Part shown: in pieces, positions 7,739 through 18,801 of the stretch
Layout of the letters: every line of letters starts with the position of its first letter
Position numbering within the stretch: position 1 is the first letter of the stretch
Assembly: GCF_002979455.1 (NCBI RefSeq)
Contig: NZ_PCOU01000011.1
Coordinates: forward strand, 1-64,000
Direction: 5' to 3'
Length of the DNA: 64,000 nucleotides
From: Chryseobacterium sp. MYb7
GTDB taxonomy: Bacteria > Bacteroidota > Bacteroidia > Flavobacteriales > Weeksellaceae
Made by a program: the position numbers and the translations under genes
Notes under the pieces: model-generated
The model's database searches: none
Told to the model about the DNA's origin: nothing
Seen by the model: only the letters and a program-made list of their open reading frames with translations

Positions 7739-10700
7739 ATGAGTTTTTTAAACAAAGTTCTTAAAGGGTTTTTGGGAGACAAAAAAGCGCAGGACCTAAA
7801 AGAAGTAAAAAAAGTTGTAACAAAAATCAAGGCTGTAGAACCTAACATCCAACAATTGACGGATGATGGGCTGAGACAAAAAACGGCTGAGTTTAAAGAG
7901 AATATAAAATCTGCAACCAGCAAGATCACAGCTCAAATAGAACAGACAAAAGAGCAGATAAAAAATTCAACGAACGTTGACGAAAAAGAAGCTCTTTTTT
8001 CAAAAATTGAGGTTCTAAAGAAAGAATCATACGAAATTGAAGAGAAAGTTCTTATTCAGGTTCTTCCCGAAGCTTTTGCATTGATCAAAGAAACGGCAAG
8101 AAGATGGGCTCAGAACGGAGAGATCCGTGTAACGGCAAGTGACTGGGACAGAGAACTGGCTGCTGCAGGAAAAGATTTCGTTAGCATTCAGGGAGACACA
8201 GCTGTTTGGAAAAACTCATGGGACGCTGCCGGAACTCCAGTAGTTTGGGATATGGTCCACTATGATGTTCAGTTTATCGGAGGGGTTATTCTTCACAGCG
8301 GTAAAATTGCCGAGATGGCAACCGGTGAAGGTAAAACTTTGGTAGGAACATTACCTATTTATTTAAATTCACTTCCGGAAAGAGGAGTACACGTTGTAAC
8401 TGTGAATGACTACCTTGCAAAAAGAGACTCCGCATGGATGGGTCCTCTTTATCAGTTCCACGGAATGTCTATCGATTGTATCGATAACCACCAGCCGAAC
8501 TCAGACGGAAGAAGAAAAGCATACAACTCAGATATTACTTACGGAACCAACAATGAATTTGGTTTCGATTACCTGAGAGATAATATGGTGACATCACCTT
8601 CAGAATTGGTACAAAGAGAATTGAACTTTGCTATCGTGGATGAAGTTGACTCTGTATTGGTAGATGATGCAAGAACACCATTGATCATTTCCGGTCCGGT
8701 TCCTCAGGGAGACAGACAGGAGTTTGATGTTCTTAAACCTTCTATCGACAGAATTGTTGAAGTACAAAAGAAAACTGTTTCTGTTATTTTCAACGAAGCG
8801 AAAAAATTAATCGCTGCAGGAAATACAAAAGAAGGTGGTTTTAAATTGCTTCAGGCATACAGAGGTCTTCCAAAAAACAGACAATTAATCAAATTCTTAT
8901 CGGAAAGCGGAAACAGAGCATTGCTTCAGAAAGTTGAATCGCAATATATGCAGGACAACAACCGTGATATGCCGATCGTAGATAAAGATCTTTACTTCGT
9001 AATTGAGGAGAAAAACAATCAGGTAGACCTTACAGACAAAGGTGTTGAATACATGTCTCAAGGAAATTCTGATGCTAACTTCTTCGTTCTTCCTGATATT
9101 GGGACTGAAATTGCTGAAGTAGAAGCTAAGAATCTTTCTAAAGAGGAAGAATTTGAAGCGAAAGAAAGACTTTTCTCTGACTTTGCTGAAAAATCTGAGC
9201 GTGTTCACACAATGAGCCAGCTATTGAAAGCATACACATTATTTGAAAAAGATGATGAGTATGTAGTAATTGATGGTGAAGTAAAAATCGTTGATGAGCA
9301 GACAGGTCGTATTATGGAGGGACGTCGTTATTCTGACGGTCTTCACCAGGCAATTGAAGCGAAAGAGAATGTAAAAATTGAGGCTGCTACTCAAACTTTT
9401 GCAACAGTTACGCTTCAGAACTATTTCCGTATGTACAACAAACTTGCGGGGATGACTGGTACGGCTGAAACTGAGGCTGGAGAACTTTGGGAGATCTACA
9501 AATTAGACGTAGTGGTAATTCCTACCAACCGTGTTATTTTAAGAGATGATAAACAAGATTTAGTTTTCAAAACTAACAGAGAAAAATACAATGCCGTAAT
9601 TGAAGAAATTGAAAAATTAACCGCAGCAAGAAGACCTGTTTTGGTGGGTACAACTTCTGTTGAAATCTCTCAATTATTATCAAAGGCACTTCAATTAAGA
9701 AAAATTCCGCACCAGGTATTGAACGCGAAACTTCACAAGAAAGAAGCAGAAATTGTAGCAGGAGCAGGACAGCCGGGAGTGGTAACTATTGCAACCAACA
9801 TGGCGGGTCGTGGTACGGATATCAAGCTTTCTAAAGAAGTAAAAGAAGCAGGAGGTTTAGCTATTATCGGTACTGAAAGACATGATTCAAGACGTGTTGA
9901 CAGACAGCTGAGAGGTAGAGCGGGACGTCAGGGAGATCCTGGAAGTTCTCAGTTCTATGTATCTCTTGAAGATAACCTGATGCGTTTATTCGGTTCTGAG
10001 AGAATCGCTAAAATGATGGACAGAATGGGTCATAAAGATGGTGAAGTTATTCAGCATTCTATGATCAGCAAGTCTATCGAAAGAGCGCAGAAAAAAGTAG
10101 AAGAGAATAACTTCGGAACAAGAAAGAGACTTCTTGAGTATGATGACGTAATGAACAAACAGCGTGACGTAATCTATAAGAGAAGAAAGAATGCTCTGTT
10201 CGGAGACCACCTGAAGTATGATATCACCAATATGATTTTTGATGTTGCTAATTCTATCGTTGCGAAAGGAAAAGCTAATGGAAATTATAAAGATTTTGAA
10301 TTTGAAATAATCAAGCATTTCACAATGGCTTCTCCTGTTTCTGAAAGTGATTTCAGTAATAAGCAAGTTCCGGAATTAACGGATATTTTATTCAAGGCTG
10401 CTCAGGAAGATTACGCAATGAAGTTGAACTTATTGAAAGAAAAATCATTCCCAATCATTGAGAATGTATACCAAAATCAAGGTTCAATGTTCAAAATGAT
10501 CCAGGTACCTTTCACAGACGGGCACAAAACAATGACTATCGTAGCTGATCTTAAAGAAGCTTATGATACGCAGTGTGAAAGTTTGGTGAATGATTTCGAA
10601 AAGAATATCACGTTATCAATCATTGATGAAAACTGGAAGCTTCACCTTCGTGAGATGGACGACTTAAGAAGATCTTCACAAGGAGCCGTTTACGAGCAAA

Positions 10701-10813
10701 AAGATCCGCTTGTTATCTATAAGCAGGAATCTTTCCACTTATTCAGTGAAATGATCGACAAATTGAACAAAGAAATTATTTCTTTCTTATACAAAGGAGA
10801 AATTCCAGCGTAA
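7739..10813 (+). CDS. secA: Protein translocase subunit SecA
   Basis: The 1024-residue ATPase motor of the Sec translocon, which drives unfolded preproteins through SecYEG at the inner membrane. Visible motifs are the Walker A region MATGEGKT, the DEAD-type box [21 protein letters not shown], the helicase motif [12 protein letters not shown] and the arginine-finger region [14 protein letters not shown]. The protein has the usual insertions of Bacteroidota SecA. The C-terminus ends shortly after the helical scaffold and wing region, and the cysteine-rich zinc motif (CxCxS...) that many SecA proteins use to bind SecB is absent. The gene follows DUF2795 and is closed by a strong terminator at 10837-10871. 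Confidence 0.97.
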   Translation: MSFLNKVLKGFLGDKKAQDLKEVKKVVTKIKAVEPNIQQLTDDGLRQKTAEFKENIKSATSKITAQIEQTKEQIKNSTNVDEKEALFSKIEVLKKESYEIEEKVLIQVLPEAFALIKETARRWAQNGEIRVTASDWDRELAAAGKDFVSIQGDTAVWKNSWDAAGTPVVWDMVHYDVQFIGGVILHSGKIAEMATGEGKTLVGTLPIYLNSLPERGVHVVTVNDYLAKRDSAWMGPLYQFHGMSIDCIDNHQPNSDGRRKAYNSDITYGTNNEFGFDYLRDNMVTSPSELVQRELNFAIVDEVDSVLVDDARTPLIISGPVPQGDRQEFDVLKPSIDRIVEVQKKTVSVIFNEAKKLIAAGNTKEGGFKLLQAYRGLPKNRQLIKFLSESGNRALLQKVESQYMQDNNRDMPIVDKDLYFVIEEKNNQVDLTDKGVEYMSQGNSDANFFVLPDIGTEIAEVEAKNLSKEEEFEAKERLFSDFAEKSERVHTMSQLLKAYTLFEKDDEYVVIDGEVKIVDEQTGRIMEGRRYSDGLHQAIEAKENVKIEAATQTFATVTLQNYFRMYNKLAGMTGTAETEAGELWEIYKLDVVVIPTNRVILRDDKQDLVFKTNREKYNAVIEEIEKLTAARRPVLVGTTSVEISQLLSKALQLRKIPHQVLNAKLHKKEAEIVAGAGQPGVVTIATNMAGRGTDIKLSKEVKEAGGLAIIGTERHDSRRVDRQLRGRAGRQGDPGSSQFYVSLEDNLMRLFGSERIAKMMDRMGHKDGEVIQHSMISKSIERAQKKVEENNFGTRKRLLEYDDVMNKQRDVIYKRRKNALFGDHLKYDITNMIFDVANSIVAKGKANGNYKDFEFEIIKHFTMASPVSESDFSNKQVPELTDILFKAAQEDYAMKLNLLKEKSFPIIENVYQNQGSMFKMIQVPFTDGHKTMTIVADLKEAYDTQCESLVNDFEKNITLSIIDENWKLHLREMDDLRRSSQGAVYEQKDPLVIYKQESFHLFSEMIDKLNKEIISFLYKGEIPA

Positions 10814-10836
10814 GAAAAAATTAACAATATTGTATA

Positions 10837-10871
10837 AAAACCGCTTCAGCAACAGCCGAAGCGGTTTTTTG
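10837..10871 (+). terminator. secA terminator
   Basis: CCGCTTC (10841-10847) pairs with GAAGCGG (10858-10864), extended by flanking A/T pairs, and is followed by TTTTTTG. Confidence 0.9.
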
Positions 10872-10938
10872 TTATTCGGAATATATTAATTTATGATAAA
10901 TATCAACCTCATTATTTATTTAGAACAGTTAAAAATAA

Positions 10939-10946
10939 TATATTTG
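10939..10946 (+). promoter_or_regulatory. -7 box of the TonB receptor cluster
   Basis: TATATTTG fits TAnnTTTG exactly, 17 bp before the ATG at 10964. It supports the ATG start over the in-frame TTG at 10955. Confidence 0.6.
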
Positions 10947-10963
10947 CAGAAAATTTGACTTTC

Positions 10964-13150
10964 ATGAAAAATGTACTAATCTGTGCTTCTGTGCTGGGAT
11001 CCGTAGTGACCTTTGCTCAAAAGAAGGATTCTGCTGATACTAAAAGCATTGATGAAGTATTACTAATAAACACTTACATTAAAAAAGACAGTGAATCTTC
11101 CAATAAAATGCCCTTAAAGGCTATTGAAAATCCACAAGTTTATTCAAGTGTTGATAAGGGTATTTTAGAAAACCAAGGAGTTTATACTGTAGATGATGCC
11201 TTTAAAAACATTACCGGATTACAGCCTATGTGGACTTCAAACGGAAGAGCAGGAGACGGAGGTGCATATGTAAGTTTAAGAGGTTTTGTATCTTCAAATT
11301 CTTTAAGAAACGGAGTGCTTGGAGCTGTAACTGGAACAATTGATGCCATAAACCTTGAAAAATTGGAAGTTCTGAAAGGGCCGTCAGGAACTCTATTCGG
11401 AAGTTTATTGTCAAGTTATGGTGGTGTAATTAACAGGGTAACCAAAAAACCGTATGAAACATTTGGAGGAAATGTCACTTTGGCAGGCGGTAGTTATGAT
11501 ACATACAGAGCAGCAGTAGACATCAATACTCCTCTGACGCAGGATAAAAAATTATTATTCCGTTTAAATTCTGCTTATACCAATGAGGGAACTTTCCAGA
11601 CAGAAGGATTCAGAAGAAACCTTGCAATTGCTCCTAGCTTAAGTTATAAACCTACTGATCGTTTAAGCATTAATTTGGATATGGAACTTTTCCAAATGAA
11701 GAATATGAGTGATCAAACCTTTTTCTTTTATTCTGGAAGCTATCTGCAAAAAGTAAACAATATCAAGGATCTAAATCTCGATTATAAAAATTCATATTTG
11801 GGAAAAGATCTTACCAATACTGGAAGAAGTATTAACTTTTTCGGACAGGTAAATTATAAAATTTCAAATTCTATCACTTCTTCTACCAATTTCAGTACAT
11901 CTTCCAGCTACTCGAACGGGTTTATGCCTTATCTCTATTTTATGGGAGACAGTGCAGACAGTATGTACAGAAGTGATCAGTCCACAAGGGACAGCAGAAA
12001 AAAATCCCTTAATTTCCAACAAAACTTTAATGGTGATTTCCGCATTGGAAACCTGAGAAACAGAGTGGTATTAGGTTTTGATTATTTGAGAGTCAATAAC
12101 AATCAAAACTTCTATGATGTGAATGGGTTTGATAGAGATTCACAAGGAAACCCAATTCCTGTTCCTTTACACCAGACCGGCTTTGACTATACAAATTTCA
12201 ATGGTACAGCACTACAGGAAAAATATAATGCTATGGCTGGTAATGAAAACCCTTATATTATAAAAGGTATTCAGGAAAACTACGCCGTATATATTTCCAA
12301 CGTATTGAATATTACGAACAATCTTAATGTTTTAATGGCATTAAGGGTAGACAACTTTACAAATAAACCAGGTATTACAGGCGCTGCCAGCTCTGAAGAA
12401 AGTAAAAAATTAAATCAGACTTTCTTTTCTCCAAAATTAGGGATCGTATATGAGCTTATTAAAGACAAGGTTTCTGTATTTGGAAACTATCAGAATAGTT
12501 TTAAAAACCTTTCATACTTTGTGGATGGGTCAGGGATTACAAGAACACCGCTTCCTGAACAGGCTAACCAGATGGAAGGAGGAATCAAAACAAGTCTTTT
12601 TAACGGAAAAGTATCTTCTACGTTCAGCTATTACAATATTAAAGTAAAAGATGTTTTAAGAAACTTACAGCTTGCATCTAACCCACAGGCTCAGATTCAG
12701 GATGGCACAATAGTAAGTAAAGGGGTTGAACTTGAGATTAACGCTTATCTGGTAAAAGGTTTCACAGCAATTGCCGGATTTAGTTACAATGATTCAAAAT
12801 ATACAAAAGCGGATCCTTCTGTAGCAGACAGAAGACCGAATACATCAGGTTCACCTTATCTGGCTAACCTGTATGCGAGCTACCAATTCCTTGACGGAAG
12901 GCTAAAAGGATTAGGATTTGGACTTGGAGGAAACTATGCCAGCGAAAATAAAATCTATAACTCTGCAGATGGAGTGTTTTCTTTACCATCGTATGTTGTT
13001 TTGAATGCCAGCGCTTATTATGATGCTAAAAAATTCAGAATTGGTATTAAGGTAGACAACTTTACCAATCAGCATTACTGGATCGGATATACCACAGCAA
13101 ACCCACAAAGGCTGATCAATGCTGTAGGAACTCTTACTTATAAATTTTAA
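10964..13150 (+). CDS. TonB-dependent siderophore receptor 1
   Basis: A 728-residue outer-membrane receptor. It has a signal peptide (MKNVLICASVLGSVVTFAQ), a plug domain (about residues 50-160, with the motif LEVLKGPSGTLFGSLLSSYGGVIN) and a 22-strand-type barrel ending in the C-terminal aromatic TLTYKF. Family knowledge points to uptake of ferric siderophores powered by TonB-ExbBD. An in-frame TTG nine bases upstream would give three extra residues, but the ATG starts a standard signal peptide. It is the first gene of a cluster of three such receptors and two PepSY membrane proteins. No Fur box could be assigned with confidence. Confidence 0.9.
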   Translation: MKNVLICASVLGSVVTFAQKKDSADTKSIDEVLLINTYIKKDSESSNKMPLKAIENPQVYSSVDKGILENQGVYTVDDAFKNITGLQPMWTSNGRAGDGGAYVSLRGFVSSNSLRNGVLGAVTGTIDAINLEKLEVLKGPSGTLFGSLLSSYGGVINRVTKKPYETFGGNVTLAGGSYDTYRAAVDINTPLTQDKKLLFRLNSAYTNEGTFQTEGFRRNLAIAPSLSYKPTDRLSINLDMELFQMKNMSDQTFFFYSGSYLQKVNNIKDLNLDYKNSYLGKDLTNTGRSINFFGQVNYKISNSITSSTNFSTSSSYSNGFMPYLYFMGDSADSMYRSDQSTRDSRKKSLNFQQNFNGDFRIGNLRNRVVLGFDYLRVNNNQNFYDVNGFDRDSQGNPIPVPLHQTGFDYTNFNGTALQEKYNAMAGNENPYIIKGIQENYAVYISNVLNITNNLNVLMALRVDNFTNKPGITGAASSEESKKLNQTFFSPKLGIVYELIKDKVSVFGNYQNSFKNLSYFVDGSGITRTPLPEQANQMEGGIKTSLFNGKVSSTFSYYNIKVKDVLRNLQLASNPQAQIQDGTIVSKGVELEINAYLVKGFTAIAGFSYNDSKYTKADPSVADRRPNTSGSPYLANLYASYQFLDGRLKGLGFGLGGNYASENKIYNSADGVFSLPSYVVLNASAYYDAKKFRIGIKVDNFTNQHYWIGYTTANPQRLINAVGTLTYKF

Positions 13151-13184
13151 ACTGTTAAAGAATAAATTACTCCCCTTATAAACA

Positions 13185-15395
13185 ATGAAAAGAATAACAA
13201 TAGGAGCTGCATTATTAACATCTATGTTCAATTTTGCACAGGAAAAAAAAGACACCATCAAATCCAACGATATTGAAGAAGTAATTGTTAACGGAAGGTA
13301 TTATAAGAAATACGTAGAAAAACAAGGTTCATCTTCTCTTCGTCTGGATGAAGCACTTATTAAAATTCCTCAAAACATTTCAATCATTACCAACAAGGCT
13401 TTAGAAGATCAGCAGGTTACTACTTTGAGTGATGGTGTTCTAAGAAACGTTGCCGGTGCTCAAAGGTTGGAACACTGGGGAGATATGTACACAAGAGTCA
13501 ATATGAGAGGTTCCAGAGCTTCAGCTTTTATGAATGGAGTGAATGTAACTTCAAACTGGGGACCTTTGAGTGAAGATATGAGTTATGTTGACCATATTGA
13601 GTTTATCAAGGGACCATCAGGATTTTTAATGTCAAACGGAGAACCAAGTGGTATTTACAATATTGTTACTAAAAAACCTACGGGAAACCCTTTAAATGGA
13701 ACGGCAAGACTTACTCTGGGAAGCTTCAACATGTACAGAGGGGAAGCTGATATAGATACTAAAATCACCAGTAAAGTAGCTTTCAGATTGAATTTAATGG
13801 CTCAGAACAAAAACAGCTTCAGAGACTATGAGTTTAATGACAGATATATCATTAATCCTTCGTTAAAAGTAGACCTTAGTGATAAAACTACTTTGACAGC
13901 GGAATATATATACCAAAAAGCAAAAATGTCTGAAGTAGGATCTGCCTATGTATTCAGTTTTCAGGGATATAAAGCAAAACCTGTAGGATATACTCTTACA
14001 GATCCAGGTATTGATCCAACAAAGGTTGATAACAATACTATCAATATTAATTTACAGCATAAATTTAATGAAAACTGGAAATTAACATCCCAATTAACGT
14101 ATGTAAATGAATATACAATGGGAAGCGACCTTTGGCCAGCTATGTTTGAAGGAAATCACATGATCCGTCGTCTGAATTATTGGGAAGCTGATAACACCAT
14201 GAAATTCGGGCAGGTCTTTTTAAACGGGCTTGTAAAAACAGGGCCAGTTAATCACAAAATTTTAGCCGGGCTTGATCTGGGAAGCAAAAAGTATATGGCA
14301 GACTGGTCTCAGGGATATAATCTGGATAAATATAATGCTAACGGAGATTTTGATCCTGTCACTAATAATGTAGCTGATCATAACTATTGGTATAATACAG
14401 ACACCAGCAACTATGATATTAACGGCGAAGGTGCATATTATGGGCCGAACAATACGGCTGCTTACAAGCCATTCAACAAGTCTACTCCACTTTCTGTTAG
14501 AGCAGGGGCAGGCAGTACTATTGATCAAAGATATACAGGTCTATACTTGCAGGATGAGCTAGGTTTCTTCAATGATGCATTAAGGCTTACACTGGCAGCA
14601 CGCTATACCAATGTAAAAGAGGTTAACTATGGAGTAAAGTCTGAAGCCAACAGAATTACTCCGCGTATCGGATTAAGCTATTCCATTGATGAAAATATGT
14701 CTGCATATGCATTATATGATCAGTCATTCGTACCTCAGGTAGGTCTGTTCAGAGACGGAACAACTGCTTCTCCTTTAACAGGAAACAATATTGAAGTTGG
14801 ATTTAAGAAAGACTGGTTTTCCGGTAAATGGAATACCACTCTTTCATTATATAATATCAACAAGAATAATGAAATTACAGGAGATCCGGATCTAACTAAT
14901 AATCCGAATGGGAAATATTCTATTCTTCTTGGAAAAACAAGAGTACAGGGAGTAGAATTTGATCTTAAAGGAGAAATTGTAAAAGGATTCAATGCTATTT
15001 TCAACTATGCTTTTACAGAGAATAAATTTACTGAAACAACAGCAACAAGAAAAGAAGGTGACAGAGTTCCTGGATATGCCAAGCATACTGCAAACGGTTG
15101 GTTAAACTATACTTTCAGCAATAATATTCTTGAAGGTTTCGGACTGAGCTTTGGTGGAACATATATGGCAGACCGCAGCAGCTGGGACTGGGGAAGCACC
15201 AATACCTTGCAAATGGCTGATTATGTAAAATTTGATGCAGGAGCGTCATGGGAAAATTCAAAATTCAGAGTTAATTTCAATGTATTCAATATCTTCAACA
15301 GGTATCTGTATTCAGGGTCACCATATGCCGGTTACTACTATTACCAGGCAGATGCACCAAGAAACTTTAGAATCACTATAGGATATAAATTTTAA
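13185..15395 (+). CDS. TonB-dependent siderophore receptor 2
   Basis: A 736-residue receptor with signal peptide (MKRITIGAALLTSMFNFAQ), plug (about residues 45-165, including IEFIKGPSGFLMSNGEPSG) and beta-barrel ending in ITIGYKF. The plug closely resembles ferric hydroxamate/siderophore receptors (FhuE/FhuA-like). It is not a close copy of receptor 1, so the two probably take up different siderophores. It starts 34 bp after receptor 1, in the same operon, and a hairpin with a T tract separates it from the PepSY gene downstream. Confidence 0.9.
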   Translation: MKRITIGAALLTSMFNFAQEKKDTIKSNDIEEVIVNGRYYKKYVEKQGSSSLRLDEALIKIPQNISIITNKALEDQQVTTLSDGVLRNVAGAQRLEHWGDMYTRVNMRGSRASAFMNGVNVTSNWGPLSEDMSYVDHIEFIKGPSGFLMSNGEPSGIYNIVTKKPTGNPLNGTARLTLGSFNMYRGEADIDTKITSKVAFRLNLMAQNKNSFRDYEFNDRYIINPSLKVDLSDKTTLTAEYIYQKAKMSEVGSAYVFSFQGYKAKPVGYTLTDPGIDPTKVDNNTININLQHKFNENWKLTSQLTYVNEYTMGSDLWPAMFEGNHMIRRLNYWEADNTMKFGQVFLNGLVKTGPVNHKILAGLDLGSKKYMADWSQGYNLDKYNANGDFDPVTNNVADHNYWYNTDTSNYDINGEGAYYGPNNTAAYKPFNKSTPLSVRAGAGSTIDQRYTGLYLQDELGFFNDALRLTLAARYTNVKEVNYGVKSEANRITPRIGLSYSIDENMSAYALYDQSFVPQVGLFRDGTTASPLTGNNIEVGFKKDWFSGKWNTTLSLYNINKNNEITGDPDLTNNPNGKYSILLGKTRVQGVEFDLKGEIVKGFNAIFNYAFTENKFTETTATRKEGDRVPGYAKHTANGWLNYTFSNNILEGFGLSFGGTYMADRSSWDWGSTNTLQMADYVKFDAGASWENSKFRVNFNVFNIFNRYLYSGSPYAGYYYYQADAPRNFRITIGYKF

Positions 15396-15406
15396 AAAAA
15401 TAAAAG

Positions 15407-15433
15407 GTTAGCCCCTCACGGGGTTAACTTTTT
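15407..15433 (+). terminator. Terminator-like hairpin before PepSY gene 1
   Basis: GTTAGCCCC (15407-15415) pairs with GGGGTTAAC (15420-15428) over nine pairs including one G-U, then TTTTT. The hairpin ends three bases before the PepSY ATG. It can lower expression of the downstream genes relative to the receptors. Confidence 0.75.
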
Positions 15434-15436
15434 GCT

Positions 15437-16636
15437 ATGAAAAAGCATCACCATAAAAAGAAGGTTTCTTCAACAAAAAAATGGTCTGCCAAGCTGCATC
15501 TGTGGTTTGGTCTGTCTGTTGGCATCATTATATTTATAGTCTCTCTTTCGGGGACTTTATATATTTTTAAGGATGAAGTACAAAACAGTCTGCGTAAAGA
15601 AGCTATTTATGTAAAAAAAGAAGATCTCGGGAAAAAGGCGTTATCCCTTAATTTACTTCGTGAGAAAGTTTCACTGGAACTTAATGAAAAACATCCGCTA
15701 AGCTCGGTAGAAATCCCTTTAGACAAAAGCAAATCCTATCGTTTCCTTTATTATGATAAAAGTAAAAAAGGCTGGAATTATTTTCAACAGGTTCTCATCA
15801 ACAAGCAGGTATATGTAAATCAGTACACCGGAGAAATCATTGCGGTGTATGATGAAAAATATGATGTATTTAATATTCTGAAGTATATCCATTGGGGGCT
15901 TCTGCTCAATTCCGAATGGGGGCCATTTACTGTAGGAATCCCGACCGTTCTTTTTATCATCATGCTGATTACAGGAATTATTCTATGGTGGCCTAAAAAT
16001 AAAAATGCAAGAAAAGGACGTTTCTGGTTCAATTGGAAAAATATAAAAACCTGGAAACGTAAAAACTATGACCTTCACAATATTTTAGGGTTCTATGCCT
16101 CATTCATTGCCTTATTGATGAGTGTTACAGGGATTTATTTTGCCTATCCGTATGTAAAAAATACTTTTAACCTCGCTATATCCGGTTATTGGGAAGCTCC
16201 AAAAGAAAAAGAAATCAAGTCTCCGGATTCATTGATGGTAAAAAATAAAGCTGTTTTTGATCTGGCCGCCGCACAGACAGAAAAATTGTATGCAGGCTCA
16301 TCCAGCTTCAGAATCAATTTAAACGGAAAAAATAAAAAAGGAAAAGAACTGAAGAACCTTCCCGTTACCATCTATGGACAGGACGGAAGATTCAGCGAAA
16401 GAAATCTGCTGACATTCGATAAATACTCAGGAAAGCTACTCGCCAACAAACCTCATCAAAAACTGAGCAACGCCGAAAAATATGCCAATGCTAACTATGA
16501 TATCCACACAGGATCCTACTTTGGACTGTTTGGAAAAATCATCTGGTTTATTGCCGGCCTCATGTGTACATCACTTCCTGTAACCGGATTTCTGGTCTGG
16601 TGGGGAAAAAGAAAGAAACAAGGAAAGAAAATATAA
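15437..16636 (+). CDS. PepSY-associated membrane protein 1
   Basis: A 399-residue inner-membrane protein of the PepSY-associated TM helix family (PiuB/FhuF-neighbour type). The N-terminus is His/Lys-rich (MKKHHHKKK). Four hydrophobic segments lie at about residues 22-42, 170-190, 215-237 and 370-390, with a long periplasmic domain between the first and second. Family members accompany siderophore receptors and are thought to take part in iron release or reduction from siderophores; direct proof is limited. Its TAA stop overlaps the ATG of receptor 3 by one base (TAATG), so translation is likely coupled. Confidence 0.88.
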   Translation: MKKHHHKKKVSSTKKWSAKLHLWFGLSVGIIIFIVSLSGTLYIFKDEVQNSLRKEAIYVKKEDLGKKALSLNLLREKVSLELNEKHPLSSVEIPLDKSKSYRFLYYDKSKKGWNYFQQVLINKQVYVNQYTGEIIAVYDEKYDVFNILKYIHWGLLLNSEWGPFTVGIPTVLFIIMLITGIILWWPKNKNARKGRFWFNWKNIKTWKRKNYDLHNILGFYASFIALLMSVTGIYFAYPYVKNTFNLAISGYWEAPKEKEIKSPDSLMVKNKAVFDLAAAQTEKLYAGSSSFRINLNGKNKKGKELKNLPVTIYGQDGRFSERNLLTFDKYSGKLLANKPHQKLSNAEKYANANYDIHTGSYFGLFGKIIWFIAGLMCTSLPVTGFLVWWGKRKKQGKKI

Positions 16637-18750
16637 TGAAAAAAGCGCTTTTATCAGCTGCCTGTTTAGGAACTACTACCGTTTTTGCCCAGGTAAAAGA
16701 TACATTACAAACCAAAAATGTGGATGAGGTTGTTATGACTGCCTCAAGAAAAAAAGAAAATATAAAAGAGGTTCCAAGCTCTATCACTATTGTCGGAGAA
16801 AAACAGATTCAATCTCAGCTGACTGTTAACTCTGATATTACGAGCATCCTGCAGTATACCGTTCCCAGTTTAGGAACCAACTCAGGACAGACTTCCAATT
16901 CGGGACAGACTTTAAGAGGACGCCAGGTTTTGGTTTTGATTGATGGGATTCCACAGTCTACTCCACTTCGTAACGGAGCAAGAGACCTAAGGACTATAGA
17001 CCCTTCAGCTATCGAAAGAATTGAGGTGATCAAGGGTGCTTCTTCCATCTATGGAAACGGTGCAGATGGTGGTATCATCAATTATATTACTAAAAGAAGC
17101 AAAACAGATAAAAAAATCTCTGGAATTTCACAAGTTGGTCTTACAGGACAGTCTTACGGAGGGACTTTAGGAGTAAGAGCAAGCCAGCTTTTAACCGGAA
17201 AGATCAACAAATTTGATTATACCCTTTCACTGGCTTACGAAAGAACCGGATATACAAAAGACGGAGACGGTATTTTAATAAGCCCTACTTACAGCATTGC
17301 CAAGATGGTCAACTACAACGGATTGCTTAAAATAGGATATGATATCAATGAAAACCAGAGGATCGAGGCTTCTTATATTGGCTATTCTTCAAGATCAGGG
17401 CTGAATGTAGGATTAAAAACAGGAAAATACGGTATCACTCCTACCATTGGTGAAGGAGTAGGAAAAGGATTGGAAACAACCCCTCAGGGAACCCCGAAAA
17501 ACCACAACATCAGAGTGAGCTATGATAATAAGAACCTGTTTGCAGGAACTTCTTTAAACATTAATCTTTATTATCAGGACTTTAAAACCGTTTACGGATA
17601 CAGTGATACTTTCTTCAATGGTGGTCAATCCAATGTTATTTCCCAGAAAAAAGGAGCAAGAATCAATTTGGACACCCAACTATGGAATTCTCCAAATTCT
17701 CAGGGAGAAATCATCTATGGAGCTGATATTCTAAATGATCAGACCGTACAAAAGCTGGAAGACGGCCGTTTCTGGACTCCTAATATGAATATGACCAATA
17801 TAGCTCCCTTTGTATTGGCAAAAATTGATCTGTTCAAAAAGTTTACCATCAAAGGAGGTTTCCGCTACGAAAATATCAAAGTGAATGTAGATGACTTCAA
17901 TACACTTTCCTCACTTAAAAGTGATGGAACATTTACTACGAGTATTCCTGTTGCAGGTGGAAAACTGAACTATAATGCATTGGTTGGAAATATTGGTATC
18001 CGTTATAATATTGAGCCTTATATCAACCTTTTTGGAAGCTTCTCACAAGCCTACTCTATCAATGAGTTAGGAAGAATCTTAAGAACCTCAACGTCTGAAA
18101 CCATCAATAGCTTAGAAACAAAACCCATTATCGTTAACAATTATGAATTGGGAGCCACAGGACAGCTGTCAAGTTGGTTAAATTATGAAGTAACTTCTTA
18201 TGTGAGTACATCTAAATTAGGAGCATCATTCGTACAGAGCCCGGACAGAGCATTAATGATTCAAAGATCGCCGGAAATTGTCTACGGTGTTGAAGGATTT
18301 TTGCATTTTACTCCTACAAAATGGATTCAGTTTGGTGGAAGCTATAGCTGGATGGAAGGAATTACCTCTGTAAAAGATGACGGTGATTATTCTGCAAAGA
18401 TCAACAACAGCAGAATCTCTGCCCCTAAAGTATTGGCTTATGTTCAGGCAAGACCTGTTCCTGCTTTATCCGTTGGTCTTGATATGCTTCATTCTTTCCA
18501 GCAAAACAGATTTGAACCTAATGCTAAAACAGGACAGTATGCCTATGGTGAGGGGTTTGTTCCTGAATATACTGTTTTTAACTTCAAATCGAGTTATGAG
18601 GTTAGCAACAACTGGAGACTTTCGTTAGGTATTGAAAACCTATTTAACAAAGTGTATCAACCTGCTATTTCTTGGTGGACAGCAAGAGACAGTGATTTCA
18701 CGAATGCTCTTGGATTGAGAGGAACATTCATGATTGAATACAAATTTTAA
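16636..18750 (+). CDS. TonB-dependent siderophore receptor 3
   Basis: A 704-residue outer-membrane receptor. I place the start at 16636, where MKKALLSAACLGTTTVFAQ gives a proper signal peptide; the longer open frame from 16564 would add 24 residues that lie inside the preceding gene. The start overlaps the PepSY stop as TAATG. The TonB-box-like segment after the signal is VDEVVMTASR. The plug (about residues 45-150) contains IERIEVIKGASSIYGNGADGG, and the barrel ends in GTFMIEYKF. It probably takes up a ferric siderophore and pairs with the PepSY proteins on either side. Confidence 0.9.
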   Translation: MKKALLSAACLGTTTVFAQVKDTLQTKNVDEVVMTASRKKENIKEVPSSITIVGEKQIQSQLTVNSDITSILQYTVPSLGTNSGQTSNSGQTLRGRQVLVLIDGIPQSTPLRNGARDLRTIDPSAIERIEVIKGASSIYGNGADGGIINYITKRSKTDKKISGISQVGLTGQSYGGTLGVRASQLLTGKINKFDYTLSLAYERTGYTKDGDGILISPTYSIAKMVNYNGLLKIGYDINENQRIEASYIGYSSRSGLNVGLKTGKYGITPTIGEGVGKGLETTPQGTPKNHNIRVSYDNKNLFAGTSLNINLYYQDFKTVYGYSDTFFNGGQSNVISQKKGARINLDTQLWNSPNSQGEIIYGADILNDQTVQKLEDGRFWTPNMNMTNIAPFVLAKIDLFKKFTIKGGFRYENIKVNVDDFNTLSSLKSDGTFTTSIPVAGGKLNYNALVGNIGIRYNIEPYINLFGSFSQAYSINELGRILRTSTSETINSLETKPIIVNNYELGATGQLSSWLNYEVTSYVSTSKLGASFVQSPDRALMIQRSPEIVYGVEGFLHFTPTKWIQFGGSYSWMEGITSVKDDGDYSAKINNSRISAPKVLAYVQARPVPALSVGLDMLHSFQQNRFEPNAKTGQYAYGEGFVPEYTVFNFKSSYEVSNNWRLSLGIENLFNKVYQPAISWWTARDSDFTNALGLRGTFMIEYKF

Positions 18751-18761
18751 TTAAACTAAAT

Positions 18762-18793
18762 AAAAAGTAAAGCATATCTTTGCTTTACTTTTT
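18762..18793 (+). terminator. Terminator-like hairpin before PepSY gene 2
   Basis: AAAAAGTAAAGC (18762-18773) pairs perfectly with GCTTTACTTTTT (18782-18793). The hairpin ends eight bases before the ATG at 18802 and mirrors the arrangement before PepSY gene 1. Confidence 0.75.
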
Positions 18794-18801
18794 ACTGTTA
18801 T

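Noticed and set aside
16564-16635. N-terminal extension of TonB receptor 3
   Set aside because: It lies inside the PepSY gene, and the ATG at 16636 begins a normal signal peptide.
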